Positions 10,978-20,887 of a stretch of DNA of 62,187 nt are shown here, piece by piece. This DNA is from UBA6168 sp964573725 (GTDB lineage Bacteria > Bacteroidota > Bacteroidia > Chitinophagales > Saprospiraceae), in the NCBI GenBank assembly GCA_964573725.1, contig CAZNLJ010000027.1, positions 1 to 62,187 of the forward strand, read 5' to 3'. The notes under the pieces are model-generated. The model did no database searches and was not told the DNA's origin. It saw only the letters and a list, made by a program, of their open reading frames with translations. The first letter of the stretch is position 1; every line of letters starts with the position of its first letter. The translations under genes were made by a program, and so were the position numbers.

Positions 10978-13077
10978 ATGAACAAACCACTTAGCTGGGC
11001 CGGGCTGTTGTCGCTCGCCGCCCTCGGTTGCCAGCCGACTCCCCGGCAAGTAGACTGGGCTTGTTACCTGGGGGATAAGCAGGGCACCCAATTTGCAGCC
11101 ATCGACCAGGTCGACCTGTCCAATGTGGACCGGTTGCAGGTGGCATGGGTGTATCATTGCGGCGGTGCGGACACGCTCCGGAACCGCTCGCAGCTGCAGT
11201 GCAATCCGCTGGTCATCGACGGGGTGCTGTACGGGACGACACCGGACATGCAGGTGTTCGCGCTGGCCGCGGATTCGGGGGTCGAGCTGTGGCGGTTCCA
11301 GACGGGCTACCGCAGCGGACTGACCATCAACCGGGGGCTGGCCTGGTGGGAAGCGGATGGGGAACGTCGCCTGCTGGCGGCCGTCGGTCCTTTCCTGTAC
11401 GCCCTGGATCCCGCGACCGGATTGCCTGTCCCCGGTTTCGGCGACCAGGGGAAGGTGAGCCTGCACGACGGACTCGGAGACGCGCACCGGCATAAGTTCG
11501 TCATGGCCAATACGCCCGGTGTGGTATTCGAGGACCTGTACATCGTGGGCAGCCGCGTAGATGAGGCATGGGGCGCCGCGCCGGGCCATATCCGTGCCTA
11601 CGACGTACGGACCGGGGCGGTCCGGTGGGTCTTCCATACGATTCCCCAGCCGGGGGAAGCCGGGTACGAAACCTGGGACGACCCGGACGGCTGGCGGGAA
11701 GCGGGGGCCGTCAATTCCTGGTCCGGCTTGTCCCTGGATGAATCCACGGCGACGCTCTTCGTACCCACCGGATCCGCGGCCTATGATTTCTGGGGGGGCA
11801 ACCGGACGGGGGCCAACCTGTATGCCAACTGCCTGCTGGCCCTCGACGCCCGAACCGGGGAGCGCCGTTGGCATTTCCAGACGGTCCATCACGACCTCTG
11901 GGACCGCGACCTGCCGGCCCCGCCCAACCTGGTGACGGTGCGCCGGGAAGGCAGGAAGGTTCCGGCCGTGGCGCAGGTCACCAAATCCGGCTATGTGTTC
12001 CTGTTCGACCGGGCCACCGGCACACCCTTGTTCCCCGTCGTCGAGGAACCGGTCCCTGCCAGCGACCTGCCCGGTGAGGTCGCCTGGCCCACCCAGCCCC
12101 GACCCACGGCCCCGCCTCCCCTCGTCCGACAATCCGTGACGGCGGAGGACATCAACCCTTATAGCCCGGATCGTGAAAAACTGGCGGACAGCCTGCGTCG
12201 GATCCGCCATTCCCATATGTTCCTGCCGCCCGGCACCCAACCGACCCTCATCTTTCCGGGATTCGACGGCGGCGCGGAGTGGGGTGGGGCGGCAACCGAT
12301 CCGGACGGGATCCTCTACGTCAACGTCAATGAGATGCCCTGGGTACAGACCATGGTTCCCGCGCCGCCTCCGGATCCGGCTGCGCACCCGGGACGCCGGC
12401 TCTACGACCGGTATTGTTCCACCTGCCATGGATGGGACTTGGAAGGGGATGCCCAAGGCGCGTATCCCGCCCTGAATGGTTTGGCCGACCGGCTCGAAAG
12501 GCCGGCGGTGGAATCCTTGCTGGCGGAGGGCCGCAACCGGATGCCTTCCTTCCGGCAGCTTTCCCCCGATGCCAGGGCGGCCCTGACAGCTTTCCTGTTC
12601 GACATGCCGCATACGCCTGCCGAGGCGACAAAGGCGGAAATGCAGGACCCTATCCCATTTCATGCGGATGGGTACAACCGGTTTCTCGACGCCCGCGGCA
12701 TGCCTGCCATCTCGCCCCCTTGGGGCACCCTGGCCGCGGTAGACCTCAATGAGGGGACTATCCGCTGGCAGGTCCCGCTGGGCGATTGGGGACTGGATCC
12801 CGACCGGCCTACCGGCACCGAAAACTATGGCGGACCCGTGGTCACATCCGGTGGTCTGGTCTTCATCGCCGCCACCCGGGACGAAAAGATCCGGGCCTTC
12901 GATGCGCGAAACGGAAAACAGGTCTGGGAAGCACCGCTGCCGGCCGGCGGCTATGCCACGCCGGCCATATATATGGTGGACGGGGTCCAATACATCGTCA
13001 TCGCCTGCGGCGGTGGCAAAATGGGAACCCCCTCCGCCGACGCTTGGGTCGCTTTCGCGTTGCCCCGGCAGGAATGA
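10978..13077 (+). CDS. PQQ-dependent dehydrogenase with inserted cytochrome c domain (lipoprotein)
   Basis: The 699-residue product starts at an ATG that opens a short signal ending in a lipobox (LAALGC), so it is probably anchored on the periplasmic side. The body is an eight-bladed quinoprotein propeller (repeated WRFQT / ALDARTGERRW / AFDARNGKQVWE blade motifs). Between blades lies a class I cytochrome c domain with CSTCH at 480-484 and a likely Met ligand in NRMPSF. The family oxidises alcohols or sugars with pyrroloquinoline quinone and passes electrons to its haem. The substrate is not evident. No pqq biosynthesis gene is in this window. It appears monocistronic. Confidence 0.85.
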   Translation: MNKPLSWAGLLSLAALGCQPTPRQVDWACYLGDKQGTQFAAIDQVDLSNVDRLQVAWVYHCGGADTLRNRSQLQCNPLVIDGVLYGTTPDMQVFALAADSGVELWRFQTGYRSGLTINRGLAWWEADGERRLLAAVGPFLYALDPATGLPVPGFGDQGKVSLHDGLGDAHRHKFVMANTPGVVFEDLYIVGSRVDEAWGAAPGHIRAYDVRTGAVRWVFHTIPQPGEAGYETWDDPDGWREAGAVNSWSGLSLDESTATLFVPTGSAAYDFWGGNRTGANLYANCLLALDARTGERRWHFQTVHHDLWDRDLPAPPNLVTVRREGRKVPAVAQVTKSGYVFLFDRATGTPLFPVVEEPVPASDLPGEVAWPTQPRPTAPPPLVRQSVTAEDINPYSPDREKLADSLRRIRHSHMFLPPGTQPTLIFPGFDGGAEWGGAATDPDGILYVNVNEMPWVQTMVPAPPPDPAAHPGRRLYDRYCSTCHGWDLEGDAQGAYPALNGLADRLERPAVESLLAEGRNRMPSFRQLSPDARAALTAFLFDMPHTPAEATKAEMQDPIPFHADGYNRFLDARGMPAISPPWGTLAAVDLNEGTIRWQVPLGDWGLDPDRPTGTENYGGPVVTSGGLVFIAATRDEKIRAFDARNGKQVWEAPLPAGGYATPAIYMVDGVQYIVIACGGGKMGTPSADAWVAFALPRQE

Positions 13078-13179
13078 CGGTTCCCGTCCGGCCCGCCGTC
13101 CTTTTGTTCCGCCGGATATGCATTCCGACGGTACATTGTTCGCCTTTTGTGACAGCTGCCCGCTAAAAAATGGTAAATA

Positions 13180-13212
13180 TTTGACAAACACTGCGGCTTG
13201 TCTTTAACTTTA
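13180..13212 (+). promoter_or_regulatory. Bacteroidota-type promoter, TTTG-N21-TAACTTTA
   Basis: A -33 TTTG at 13180-13183 is followed after 21 bases by TAACTTTA (13205-13212), one mismatch from TAnnTTTG. Transcription would start near 13219, about 370 bases before the start of the giant T9SS protein. Confidence 0.55.
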
Positions 13213-13410
13213 CAAACTTTTCCCTTGTATCATGAATGATTTTTTTGGGGGATAGGATGATTTTACGCGTAGCAACTTCATGATTTCAAATATTTTGTGA
13301 CCGGAACGCATGGACGGCCGCAGCTGTTGCCGCCCGTCCGCGGACCCTGCGGCCAAATACCCCGATTACCGGAAATGACTGTCGGCCATACCGACCCGAC
13401 CACTGCGGAT

Positions 13411-13448
13411 ACAAGAAACAAACCTGCTCAAGCAGGTTTGTTTCTTGT
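13411..13448. terminator. Perfect 18-bp hairpin, terminator or leader structure
   Basis: The arm acaagaaacaaacctgct (13411-13428) is followed by the loop CA and its exact complement (13431-13448). The 3' arm is T-rich (tttgtttcttgt), so it could act as an intrinsic terminator on the plus strand, and the 5' arm gives the same on the minus strand. It lies between the PQQ gene (ends 13077) and the next gene (starts 13592), downstream of the promoter at 13180. Confidence 0.7.
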
Positions 13449-13591
13449 GCTTCCTATCGTTCATGTTGCTGTAGGCTGCTTGTCCCGACCTGCCGGAAAG
13501 TCCGGTCCGGAAGGACGGAGGGCGTCGGCCGGGGAACGGTCCTGCCCGTCGGAAAGCCGCCGAAAAAAGCAAAATCAAAACAAATCGTTTG

Positions 13592-16500
13592 ATGAAGAGA
13601 ATCTTTACGCTGTCCGTACATTTCCTCCTGTGCCTGTCGGCCGCCATACGGCTGAACGCGCAATGTAACCAGGAACTGTGCCCCGGTGTCCCGCCGCCGG
13701 GCTTGTGTGCGGAGGATGCCTGCATCATGTGCGATCCCTGTCTGCTCAGCGGATACACCGGTGCGACGGTGCCCGGTACCAACGCCTGTGACGTGCCCGG
13801 ACCTTTCTGCGGAACCATCGAGAACAACCAATGGTTCGCTTTTCTGGCGCCCCCGTCCGGGACGGTGACCTTCAACTTCAATGTCTTCAATTGCGTCCAG
13901 AACCAGGGCATCCAGGCGGAGATCTATTCCACCAACTCCTGCAACGATTTCGTCTCCGTCTCCAACTGTTGGAGCCCGGGGGCGGCGACGCAAGGTTCCG
14001 TGTCCGCCTCGGGCCTGTCGCCGTACTGCACCTATTATCTGATGATCGACGGTTTCGCCGGCGATTTCTGCGAATATACCATCACCACCACCGATTGCAT
14101 GGTGCCGCCGAACCCCGGCCCGCTGTCGGTCGTCGGGCCGACGGAAGTCTGTCCGGGGGCTACCGTCACCTACTCCATGGTGCCGCCGCCCGCGGAAAGC
14201 TGCGGAAACAATTCCAATGAGATCCAATGGTTCGGCATCGAACCCAACGGCGTGATTGTCGGTCCCAACGACGAACCCACGGTGAATGTCCAGTGGCTCA
14301 ATGTCGGGGTGGCCACCATCTCCGCCTCCTACAACAACGTCTGCTTCGGAGGCAACATCAGCACGCCGATCGTCGTGAGCATCCAACCGATTCTGCCGAC
14401 ATTCGAGGAAATAGACGCCTGCCTGGGCGATTGTGTCCCCTGTGCCGGACAACTCGTCTGTACACCCGGCATCACCCCGGTCGTCATGACTTCCTGGCTG
14501 GGCTGCGACAGCCTTGTCAACTGTGTCATCAATCCGATCTTCCCGGTCTTCAACGACCTCGGGGAAGTGACCATCTGTGCCCCTCAGACGTTCAATGTCT
14601 GCGGAACCACTTTTACGGAATGCGGCCCCATCGCCCAAACCTGCGAAAACTGGCAGGGCTGCGACAGTACCGTAATCGTCGACCTCGCCATCCTCAACCC
14701 GAAGTCGGTCATCGCCCAACCCGGTGTGCTCGATTGCACCCCCGGTTCCAACATCGTCATCGACGGTACCGGCTCCACCGTGGCGAGCGACTGCCATGCC
14801 AATGCCACCACGGCCTATAACTGGTCCGGCCCCGCCGGCGGCATCGCCGGTCCGGCCAACGGCCCGACCGTCAGCGCCACCCTGCCCGGCCAGTATTGCC
14901 TGACCGTCACCCATGCCCGCGGCGGTGTCTCCTGCTCGGAAACCAAATGCGTGACGGTCATCAAGGACGACGACCTGCCCCAGACCCCACAGGTGAACGG
15001 GCCGACCAACCCCTGCGCACTGGATACGGTCCTGTATACCGTCACGCCGGTCGGCCAACCCGCCCCGACCGGTTACACCTGGTCCACCTCGAACGGAGTC
15101 CCCGTCGGCCAGGTGGACCCCACCACCGTGGCCGTCAGCTGGCCCGGGCCGGGAACTTTCCAGCTCTGCGCCACGGCCGACAACGATTGCGGTTCCAGCA
15201 ACCAGGCTTGCCTGACCGTCGTGGTCGCCTCCGCGCCCACCGCCACTTTGTCCGGCGGCGGACTGGTCTGCACCGGCAGCGGGGATTCGGTGGCGCTCAC
15301 GCTCATCCTGACCGGTATAAACCCCTGGACCGTCGGCTATGAGGTCAACGGACAGGCCCAGACACCGCTCACCATTACCGCCAGCCCCTTCACCCTCCTC
15401 GTTTCCGAAATCGGCACCCACACGCTGACCAGCATCGTCGGCGGGGCCGGATGCCCCGGCTCCGTCATCGGCACCGCCACCGTCGCTGAGTTCGATGTCC
15501 CGACGGCCACCCTCTCCGGCACAGGAAGCATCTGCCAGGGCAGCGGCCAGACCGCCGCCCTCTCCGTCAGCCTGACAGGCGCCGCCCCCTGGACCGTCTC
15601 CTGGGCGGTCAATGGCATTCCGCAAGCCCCCTTCACCGCCTCCGACAGCCTGCATACGCTCTCCGTCGGTCAGGCACAGGCCGGCGACATCACCCTCCTG
15701 TCGGTCGCTGATGCCAACGGCTGCGACGGAACGGTCGCCGGTTCTGGTACCGTGACGGTCAATACCGCCCCCACCGTCAGCAACATCTCCACCTCCTGCG
15801 ATGCCACCAACGTCAACTATTCCGTCTCCTTCACCATCAACGGCGGAACGCCCCCTTATTCCGTGACCCCCAATTCCGGTACCCTCACCGGCAACGTCTT
15901 CACCAGCGACCCGCTGCTCAGCGGAACCGGATACTCCTTCGTCGTCGATGATGCCAACAGCTGCAATCCCCTGACGGTATCGGATGATATCGTCATCTGC
16001 GATTGCGATACCAAGGCGGGCTCCATGTCCCTGGCACCGCTGGAAGTTTGCGGGGACGGCCCGGTCTCCGCCGATTATGACCCCGCCAACCAGGTTTTCG
16101 ATGGCAACGATACCCTCGCTTTCGTCCTCCATCTCGGCAATGGCGTCAATATTGTCCCCCCCATCCTCGGTACCTACCCGACGCCGGAAGTCTCCTTCCT
16201 GCCGGCCTCCATGGCTTACGGAACCACTTACTACCTCTCCGCCGTGGTCGGGGACCAAAACGGCAGCGGCGGGGTGAATCTCGGAGACCCCTGCCTCGAC
16301 GTATCCCAGGGCACGCCCGTCACCTTCTATGCGGTGCCGACCGCTACCCTGAGCGGCGATCCCGTGGTTTGCGCCGGTACCCCCGCCACCCTGAGCATAT
16401 CCTTTACCGGGACAGGACCCTGGAGTGTCACCTATGAAACCGCCGCCGGCCAGCAGACCGTCAACGGTATTACCGCCAACCCCTTCGCACTGACCCTCAA

Positions 16501-19500
16501 TACCCCGACCAGCACCACGGTCTCCCTCCTGTCCATGCAGGATGACAACTGCCCGGGCACCGTGTCCGGCAGCGGGTCGGTCACGGTCAATACTTCCGTG
16601 AACGCCGTGGCCGAGACCATCTGCGACCTCGGAGGAACCTTCTACACGGTCCAGCTGACCATCACCGGTGGCGATCCCGCCAGCTATTCCGTGACGCCCG
16701 CCTCCGGAACCCTGGCCGGAAATGTCTTCGTCAGCGACCCCATCACCGCCGGGAACGGCTATCTCTTCGTCGTGACCGACGCCAACGGCTGCTCGCCGAA
16801 AACCCTCCAACAGACAGAAGTGTTCTGCGATTGCACGACCGACGTGGGCGTCATGACCGGCAATGCCATCTCGGTGTGCGGAACCGGTCCGGTGACCGCC
16901 GTGTACGACCCCACCGACCAGGCCCTGGATCCCGACGATGTCCAGGTCTTCATCCTGCATACCAACAGCAGTACCAATCCCGGTACCGTCCTGGCGACCC
17001 AACCGGATGAGCCGACCTTCTGGTTCAATCCCGCCAATATGGCGTACGGGGTCACTTATTACATCTCCGCCGTCGTCGGCAACGGCCTGCCGAACGGTAC
17101 GGTGGATCTTGCCGACCCCTGTCTCCAGGTGGCGCAAGGTACGCCCGTGACCTTTTATGAAATCCCCACGGCGACCCTCGCCGGCAGCACCGCGCTCTGC
17201 GTGGGCGCTTCCGCGGAACTGACCATCGCCCTGACCGGTGAACAACCTTTCCAGTTCACCATCGATGGGACGGACCTTTCCGGTATCACCACCACGGACC
17301 TGACCTACACCGTCTCACCGGCCTTGACCACCACCTATGCGATCACCAATTTCCAGGACGAGAACTGCCCCGGTACGGTCGACGGGCAGGCCCTGGTCCA
17401 GGTGAACACCGCCCCGGTGATTTCGAACGCCTCCTCCGCCTGTGATCCGGACACCAATACCTATACGGTGGTCTTCTCCATCACCGACGGTGACCCTGCG
17501 TCCTATTCCGTATCCCCTTCCAATTCCGGATCGCTGGCGAACGGGGTGTTCACCAGCAACCCCATCCCCAGCGATGTGGTGCACACCTTCATCGTCTCGG
17601 ATGCGAACGGATGCGGCACGGATACCCTGACGGGGGTGCTGGATTGCAATTGCGAGACATTCGCCGGTACGATGCCGGCCGGGCCGCTGGACGCCTGCCT
17701 CAATGAAGGGATCGCCATCTTCGGCGGTAGTGCCGGCGAGGTGCTCGATCCGGATGATGTGCTTTGGTATTACCTGCATACCGGCAGCGGTACCACCCTT
17801 GGTACCGTGCTGGCCGTCAATGCCCAGGCCGGCTTCAACTTCAACCCGAACACCATGCAGGCCGGGACGACCTATTACATCAGCGCCGTCGCCGCCAACG
17901 ACGACGGAACCGGCGCCATCGACCTGAACGACTTCTGTCTCAGCGTGGCGCCGGGTACGCCGGTGGTATGGAATCCGCTGCCGGAGGTCGACCTGGCCGC
18001 TTCGGATGCCGTCTGCGAAGGAACGGCCGCCCAGGTGGTGTTCAGCATGAATGGGGTGGGCCCCTATAACATCAGCTACACGGTCAACGGTGCCCCCACC
18101 AGTTCGTCCAATATCGCCAGCCCGTACACCCTGAACCTCAATCCGACCGTGGAGACGGTCGTCCAGATGATCGCCGTGACGGACCTCGGGGCCGGTTGTG
18201 CCACCCCGACCACGTCGGCGGATACCATCCTGGTTTCCGCTGCCGCGGATGCAGGGCTGCCCGGAAGCCCCTTGTCTTTCTGCGAAGGGGACGGGGCCAT
18301 CGTCGACCTGGCCACCCTGTTGTCCGGTGCCGATCCGGGCGGAACCTGGCAGACGGCTGCCGGCAACCCCGTTCCCGCCGGTGTAGTGAGCATCAATACC
18401 CTGCCGATCGGTACGGCCACCTTCACCTATGTCGTCTCCGCCGCGCCGCCCTGTACCGACGACCAAGCCTCCGTCCAGGTGACGGTCTCGTCCGCCCCGC
18501 CCGCTGTTGCCGGTCCGGACCAGGGCCTCAATTGCGACCTGGCTTCCGTCACCCTCGGTGCCGCGCCACAGCCGGGCCTGTCCTACCTATGGCAGGGAGG
18601 GGTTGACAATCCCGCCGCCGCGAACCCGACCACTTCCAATCCGGGCACTTACACCTTGGTGGTCACCGACAACCAATCCGGCTGTACCGCCTCCGATGAG
18701 GTGACGGTCTCCCAGATCGTCACCCTCCCCGAACCGCATATCACGGTTTCGGGCGTCAGTTGCTTCGGAGACCAGGACGGGTTCATCCTGGTCGACAGCA
18801 TCACCAACGGCCTGCCTCCTTACCTTTGCGCTTTCAACGGCGGACCGTTCACCAACCAAAAGCAGTTCACCAACCTGTCACCGGGTGATTACACCCTCGA
18901 AATCGTGGATGCCGCCGGTTGTGAACGGACGGTCACCTTCGAAGTGGCCGAACCTTCCCTGGTGGACGTGACCATCGTCATGGTCAGCGAAGGCGATGAC
19001 CAAATCATCAGCCTCGGCGATTCGGCGCTGCTGACCATCGATGTCTCCCCCGCCTTCGACTCGCTGGATTCCGTCGTTTGGACGCCGGAAGATGCGGTTC
19101 CCTGTGCCTCCTGCCCGGAAAACTGGGTCAGCCCGACCACCCAGACGACTTTTTCCGTCACCGTGGACAGGGGCGGGTGCCAGGATTCGGACAACCTGAC
19201 GGTCTTCGTCCGCAAGGACCGGCCTGTCTATGTTCCGAACGCCTTCTCTCCCAACAACGACGGGGTCAACGACCTTTTCCAGATCTATGCGGGACCCCAG
19301 GTACTCCGGATCAAGTCCTTCCTGGTTTTCAACCGTTGGGGGGAAACGGTCTACCAATGGTTCGATTTCGATCCCGCCGATACGACCATCCACTGGGACG
19401 GCCGTTACCGCGGCAAGCCCGTCGACCCGGGTGTCTTCACCTGGTTCGCGGAAATAGAATTCGTGGACGGCAGGCTCCAATTGTATGAAGGCGACCTGAC

Positions 19501-19513
19501 CCTCGTCCGCTAG
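13592..19513 (+). CDS. Giant surface protein with T9SS type B (gliding-motility) C-terminal domain
   Basis: The ATG at 13592 is preferred over the in-frame TTG one codon earlier. The 1973-residue protein has a signal peptide ending LNAQ and a Cys-rich start. A long series of Ig/PKD-like modules follows, with recurrent ATLSG..CxG..LTG..PW motifs. Three tandem units of about 275 residues begin near residues 803, 1079 and 1352, each starting with C(D/N)C and containing AYGTTYYLSAVV-like and DPCL segments. The C-terminal ~90 residues are a T9SS type B domain (VPNAFSPNNDGVND, VFNRWGETVY, PVDPGVFTW). Type B domains are exported by T9SS and often attach proteins to the surface; adhesion is a reasonable guess. 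No enzyme domain is visible. Confidence 0.9.
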   Translation: MKRIFTLSVHFLLCLSAAIRLNAQCNQELCPGVPPPGLCAEDACIMCDPCLLSGYTGATVPGTNACDVPGPFCGTIENNQWFAFLAPPSGTVTFNFNVFNCVQNQGIQAEIYSTNSCNDFVSVSNCWSPGAATQGSVSASGLSPYCTYYLMIDGFAGDFCEYTITTTDCMVPPNPGPLSVVGPTEVCPGATVTYSMVPPPAESCGNNSNEIQWFGIEPNGVIVGPNDEPTVNVQWLNVGVATISASYNNVCFGGNISTPIVVSIQPILPTFEEIDACLGDCVPCAGQLVCTPGITPVVMTSWLGCDSLVNCVINPIFPVFNDLGEVTICAPQTFNVCGTTFTECGPIAQTCENWQGCDSTVIVDLAILNPKSVIAQPGVLDCTPGSNIVIDGTGSTVASDCHANATTAYNWSGPAGGIAGPANGPTVSATLPGQYCLTVTHARGGVSCSETKCVTVIKDDDLPQTPQVNGPTNPCALDTVLYTVTPVGQPAPTGYTWSTSNGVPVGQVDPTTVAVSWPGPGTFQLCATADNDCGSSNQACLTVVVASAPTATLSGGGLVCTGSGDSVALTLILTGINPWTVGYEVNGQAQTPLTITASPFTLLVSEIGTHTLTSIVGGAGCPGSVIGTATVAEFDVPTATLSGTGSICQGSGQTAALSVSLTGAAPWTVSWAVNGIPQAPFTASDSLHTLSVGQAQAGDITLLSVADANGCDGTVAGSGTVTVNTAPTVSNISTSCDATNVNYSVSFTINGGTPPYSVTPNSGTLTGNVFTSDPLLSGTGYSFVVDDANSCNPLTVSDDIVICDCDTKAGSMSLAPLEVCGDGPVSADYDPANQVFDGNDTLAFVLHLGNGVNIVPPILGTYPTPEVSFLPASMAYGTTYYLSAVVGDQNGSGGVNLGDPCLDVSQGTPVTFYAVPTATLSGDPVVCAGTPATLSISFTGTGPWSVTYETAAGQQTVNGITANPFALTLNTPTSTTVSLLSMQDDNCPGTVSGSGSVTVNTSVNAVAETICDLGGTFYTVQLTITGGDPASYSVTPASGTLAGNVFVSDPITAGNGYLFVVTDANGCSPKTLQQTEVFCDCTTDVGVMTGNAISVCGTGPVTAVYDPTDQALDPDDVQVFILHTNSSTNPGTVLATQPDEPTFWFNPANMAYGVTYYISAVVGNGLPNGTVDLADPCLQVAQGTPVTFYEIPTATLAGSTALCVGASAELTIALTGEQPFQFTIDGTDLSGITTTDLTYTVSPALTTTYAITNFQDENCPGTVDGQALVQVNTAPVISNASSACDPDTNTYTVVFSITDGDPASYSVSPSNSGSLANGVFTSNPIPSDVVHTFIVSDANGCGTDTLTGVLDCNCETFAGTMPAGPLDACLNEGIAIFGGSAGEVLDPDDVLWYYLHTGSGTTLGTVLAVNAQAGFNFNPNTMQAGTTYYISAVAANDDGTGAIDLNDFCLSVAPGTPVVWNPLPEVDLAASDAVCEGTAAQVVFSMNGVGPYNISYTVNGAPTSSSNIASPYTLNLNPTVETVVQMIAVTDLGAGCATPTTSADTILVSAAADAGLPGSPLSFCEGDGAIVDLATLLSGADPGGTWQTAAGNPVPAGVVSINTLPIGTATFTYVVSAAPPCTDDQASVQVTVSSAPPAVAGPDQGLNCDLASVTLGAAPQPGLSYLWQGGVDNPAAANPTTSNPGTYTLVVTDNQSGCTASDEVTVSQIVTLPEPHITVSGVSCFGDQDGFILVDSITNGLPPYLCAFNGGPFTNQKQFTNLSPGDYTLEIVDAAGCERTVTFEVAEPSLVDVTIVMVSEGDDQIISLGDSALLTIDVSPAFDSLDSVVWTPEDAVPCASCPENWVSPTTQTTFSVTVDRGGCQDSDNLTVFVRKDRPVYVPNAFSPNNDGVNDLFQIYAGPQVLRIKSFLVFNRWGETVYQWFDFDPADTTIHWDGRYRGKPVDPGVFTWFAEIEFVDGRLQLYEGDLTLVR

Positions 19514-19603
19514 GGTCGCCCGATCCGGTCCGGGCTCCTTTTCCGGAAGGGCGGTGAAGGTGCCCGGACAGGCGCGCCGAACCGGTCCTCAATGCCGCCG
19601 CCC

Positions 19604-20605
19604 ATGCGCATGTCGATCCTGATGCCTGTCTACAATGCCATGCCTTTCCTGGTGGACTGCCTGGACAGTGTCTTGGCCCAGGATGTTTCCGATTGGGAAT
19701 TGTGGGCGGTGGACGACCATTCCACCGATGACAGCCGGGGCGTGCTGACGGATTATGCCGCCCGGGACGGCCGCATCCGTTGGTATCCGAATCCGGGAAA
19801 AGGAATCGTCCCGGCATTGCGGTCCGCCTTCCGGCAATCCGGAGGCGGGCTGGTCACCCGAATGGATGCCGACGACCTGATGATGCCGGGCAAACTCCGC
19901 TGCCTCCGGGATGCCCTGCGCAGGCACCCGCATCGACGGGCCGTCGCGACAGGAGGGGTTCGTTACTTCGGGGACCAAACGCTGGGCGAAGGCTACCGAC
20001 GGTATGCGGATTGGTTGAACGGCCTGGCCCTACACGGGCGGCATTACCTTGAAATCTATCGGGAATGCACCATCCCTTCTCCCTGCTGGATGACCTGGCG
20101 GGAGAACCTGTCGGCATGTGCGGCGTTCCGGGAGGATATCTATCCGGAAGATTACGAGCTGGCCTTCCGCTTCCGTGCGGCGGGGCTGGAGGTCCTGGCT
20201 TGTCCGGACCTGCTGCATGCCTGGCGCGACCACCCGGAGCGGTCGTCCCGGACCCAGGCGGTTTATCGGGACCCTACCTTCTTACCGTTCAAGGTGTCGT
20301 GGTTTCTCCGGGCCGACCACCGGCCCGACCGGCCGCTGGTCCTATGGGGGGCTGGCCGGAAAGGAAAACAGGTCGCCGCCCTGCTGGCCGGGCGGAACAT
20401 ACCTTTTGCCTGGGTTTGTGACAATCCGCGGAAGTTCGGCCAGTACATCGCCGGCGTGCAGCTTCAGTCTCCGGACGGCCTCCGGGAGCTTTCCCGGCCG
20501 CAGGTGGTGGTGACGGTCGCCGCCCGTGGGGCCGGGGACCTCATCCGCCAATGGCTGGGCCAGCTTGGGCTTTCCGAAGGGTACGACTATTTCTTCTTTT
20601 GCTGA
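19604..20605 (+). CDS. Family 2 glycosyltransferase with C-terminal Rossmann-like domain
   Basis: The catalytic GT2 (GT-A) domain covers about the first 210 of 333 residues, with MSILMPVYN, the nucleotide-binding VDDHSTD and the metal-binding DAD at 88-90. A later ED in YPEDYELAFR is the likely catalytic base. From about residue 245 a second domain starts with LVLWGAGRKGK and WVCDNP, resembling nucleotide-binding Rossmann modules attached to some sugar-modifying enzymes. GT2 enzymes transfer a sugar from a nucleotide donor to a glycan or lipid; neither is identifiable here. An in-frame ATG at 19592 is an alternative start. It lies 90 bases after the giant T9SS protein, so a role in its glycosylation is possible but unproven. 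Confidence 0.85.
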   Translation: MRMSILMPVYNAMPFLVDCLDSVLAQDVSDWELWAVDDHSTDDSRGVLTDYAARDGRIRWYPNPGKGIVPALRSAFRQSGGGLVTRMDADDLMMPGKLRCLRDALRRHPHRRAVATGGVRYFGDQTLGEGYRRYADWLNGLALHGRHYLEIYRECTIPSPCWMTWRENLSACAAFREDIYPEDYELAFRFRAAGLEVLACPDLLHAWRDHPERSSRTQAVYRDPTFLPFKVSWFLRADHRPDRPLVLWGAGRKGKQVAALLAGRNIPFAWVCDNPRKFGQYIAGVQLQSPDGLRELSRPQVVVTVAARGAGDLIRQWLGQLGLSEGYDYFFFC

Positions 20606-20887
20606 ACCCGGGTTCCTGGACCGGCCCGCCCGGAGGAAGGCACTGACAGGGAGCCTGGCGGCGGGGAATATGCTCCACAGGCTTGTAGCGGGAACGGTGG
20701 TCCGGCTACCGTCGACGGAGGTCCTTGGTGGGGCCGCCGGGACGAGCTCGAAGCCGGCTGCCGGGCTAAGCGGTCATGCGGCGGGAATACCTGCAGGCAC
20801 ATGGTGCGGCGGCCTCGGCGGACGGATTGTCCGGTATTGGCCGCGGATGTTCCCGGGACGGGATCAGTCATTTATCTTGGAAGCGCT

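Larger units (their letters stand above)
13078..13591 (+). other. 514-bp leader/intergenic region with promoter and hairpin
   Basis: The segment 13160-13290 is distinctly AT-rich compared with its surroundings and carries the promoter described at 13180. The perfect hairpin at 13411-13448 follows. No convincing short ORF was seen. It may be a long 5' leader of the downstream gene, or may encode a ~230-nt small RNA ending at the hairpin. Confidence 0.5.

Noticed and set aside
13454..17245. A 1263-codon open frame on the minus strand
   Set aside because: It is antisense to the giant T9SS protein; its Gly/Asp/Arg/His-rich translation only mirrors the repeats of the sense strand.
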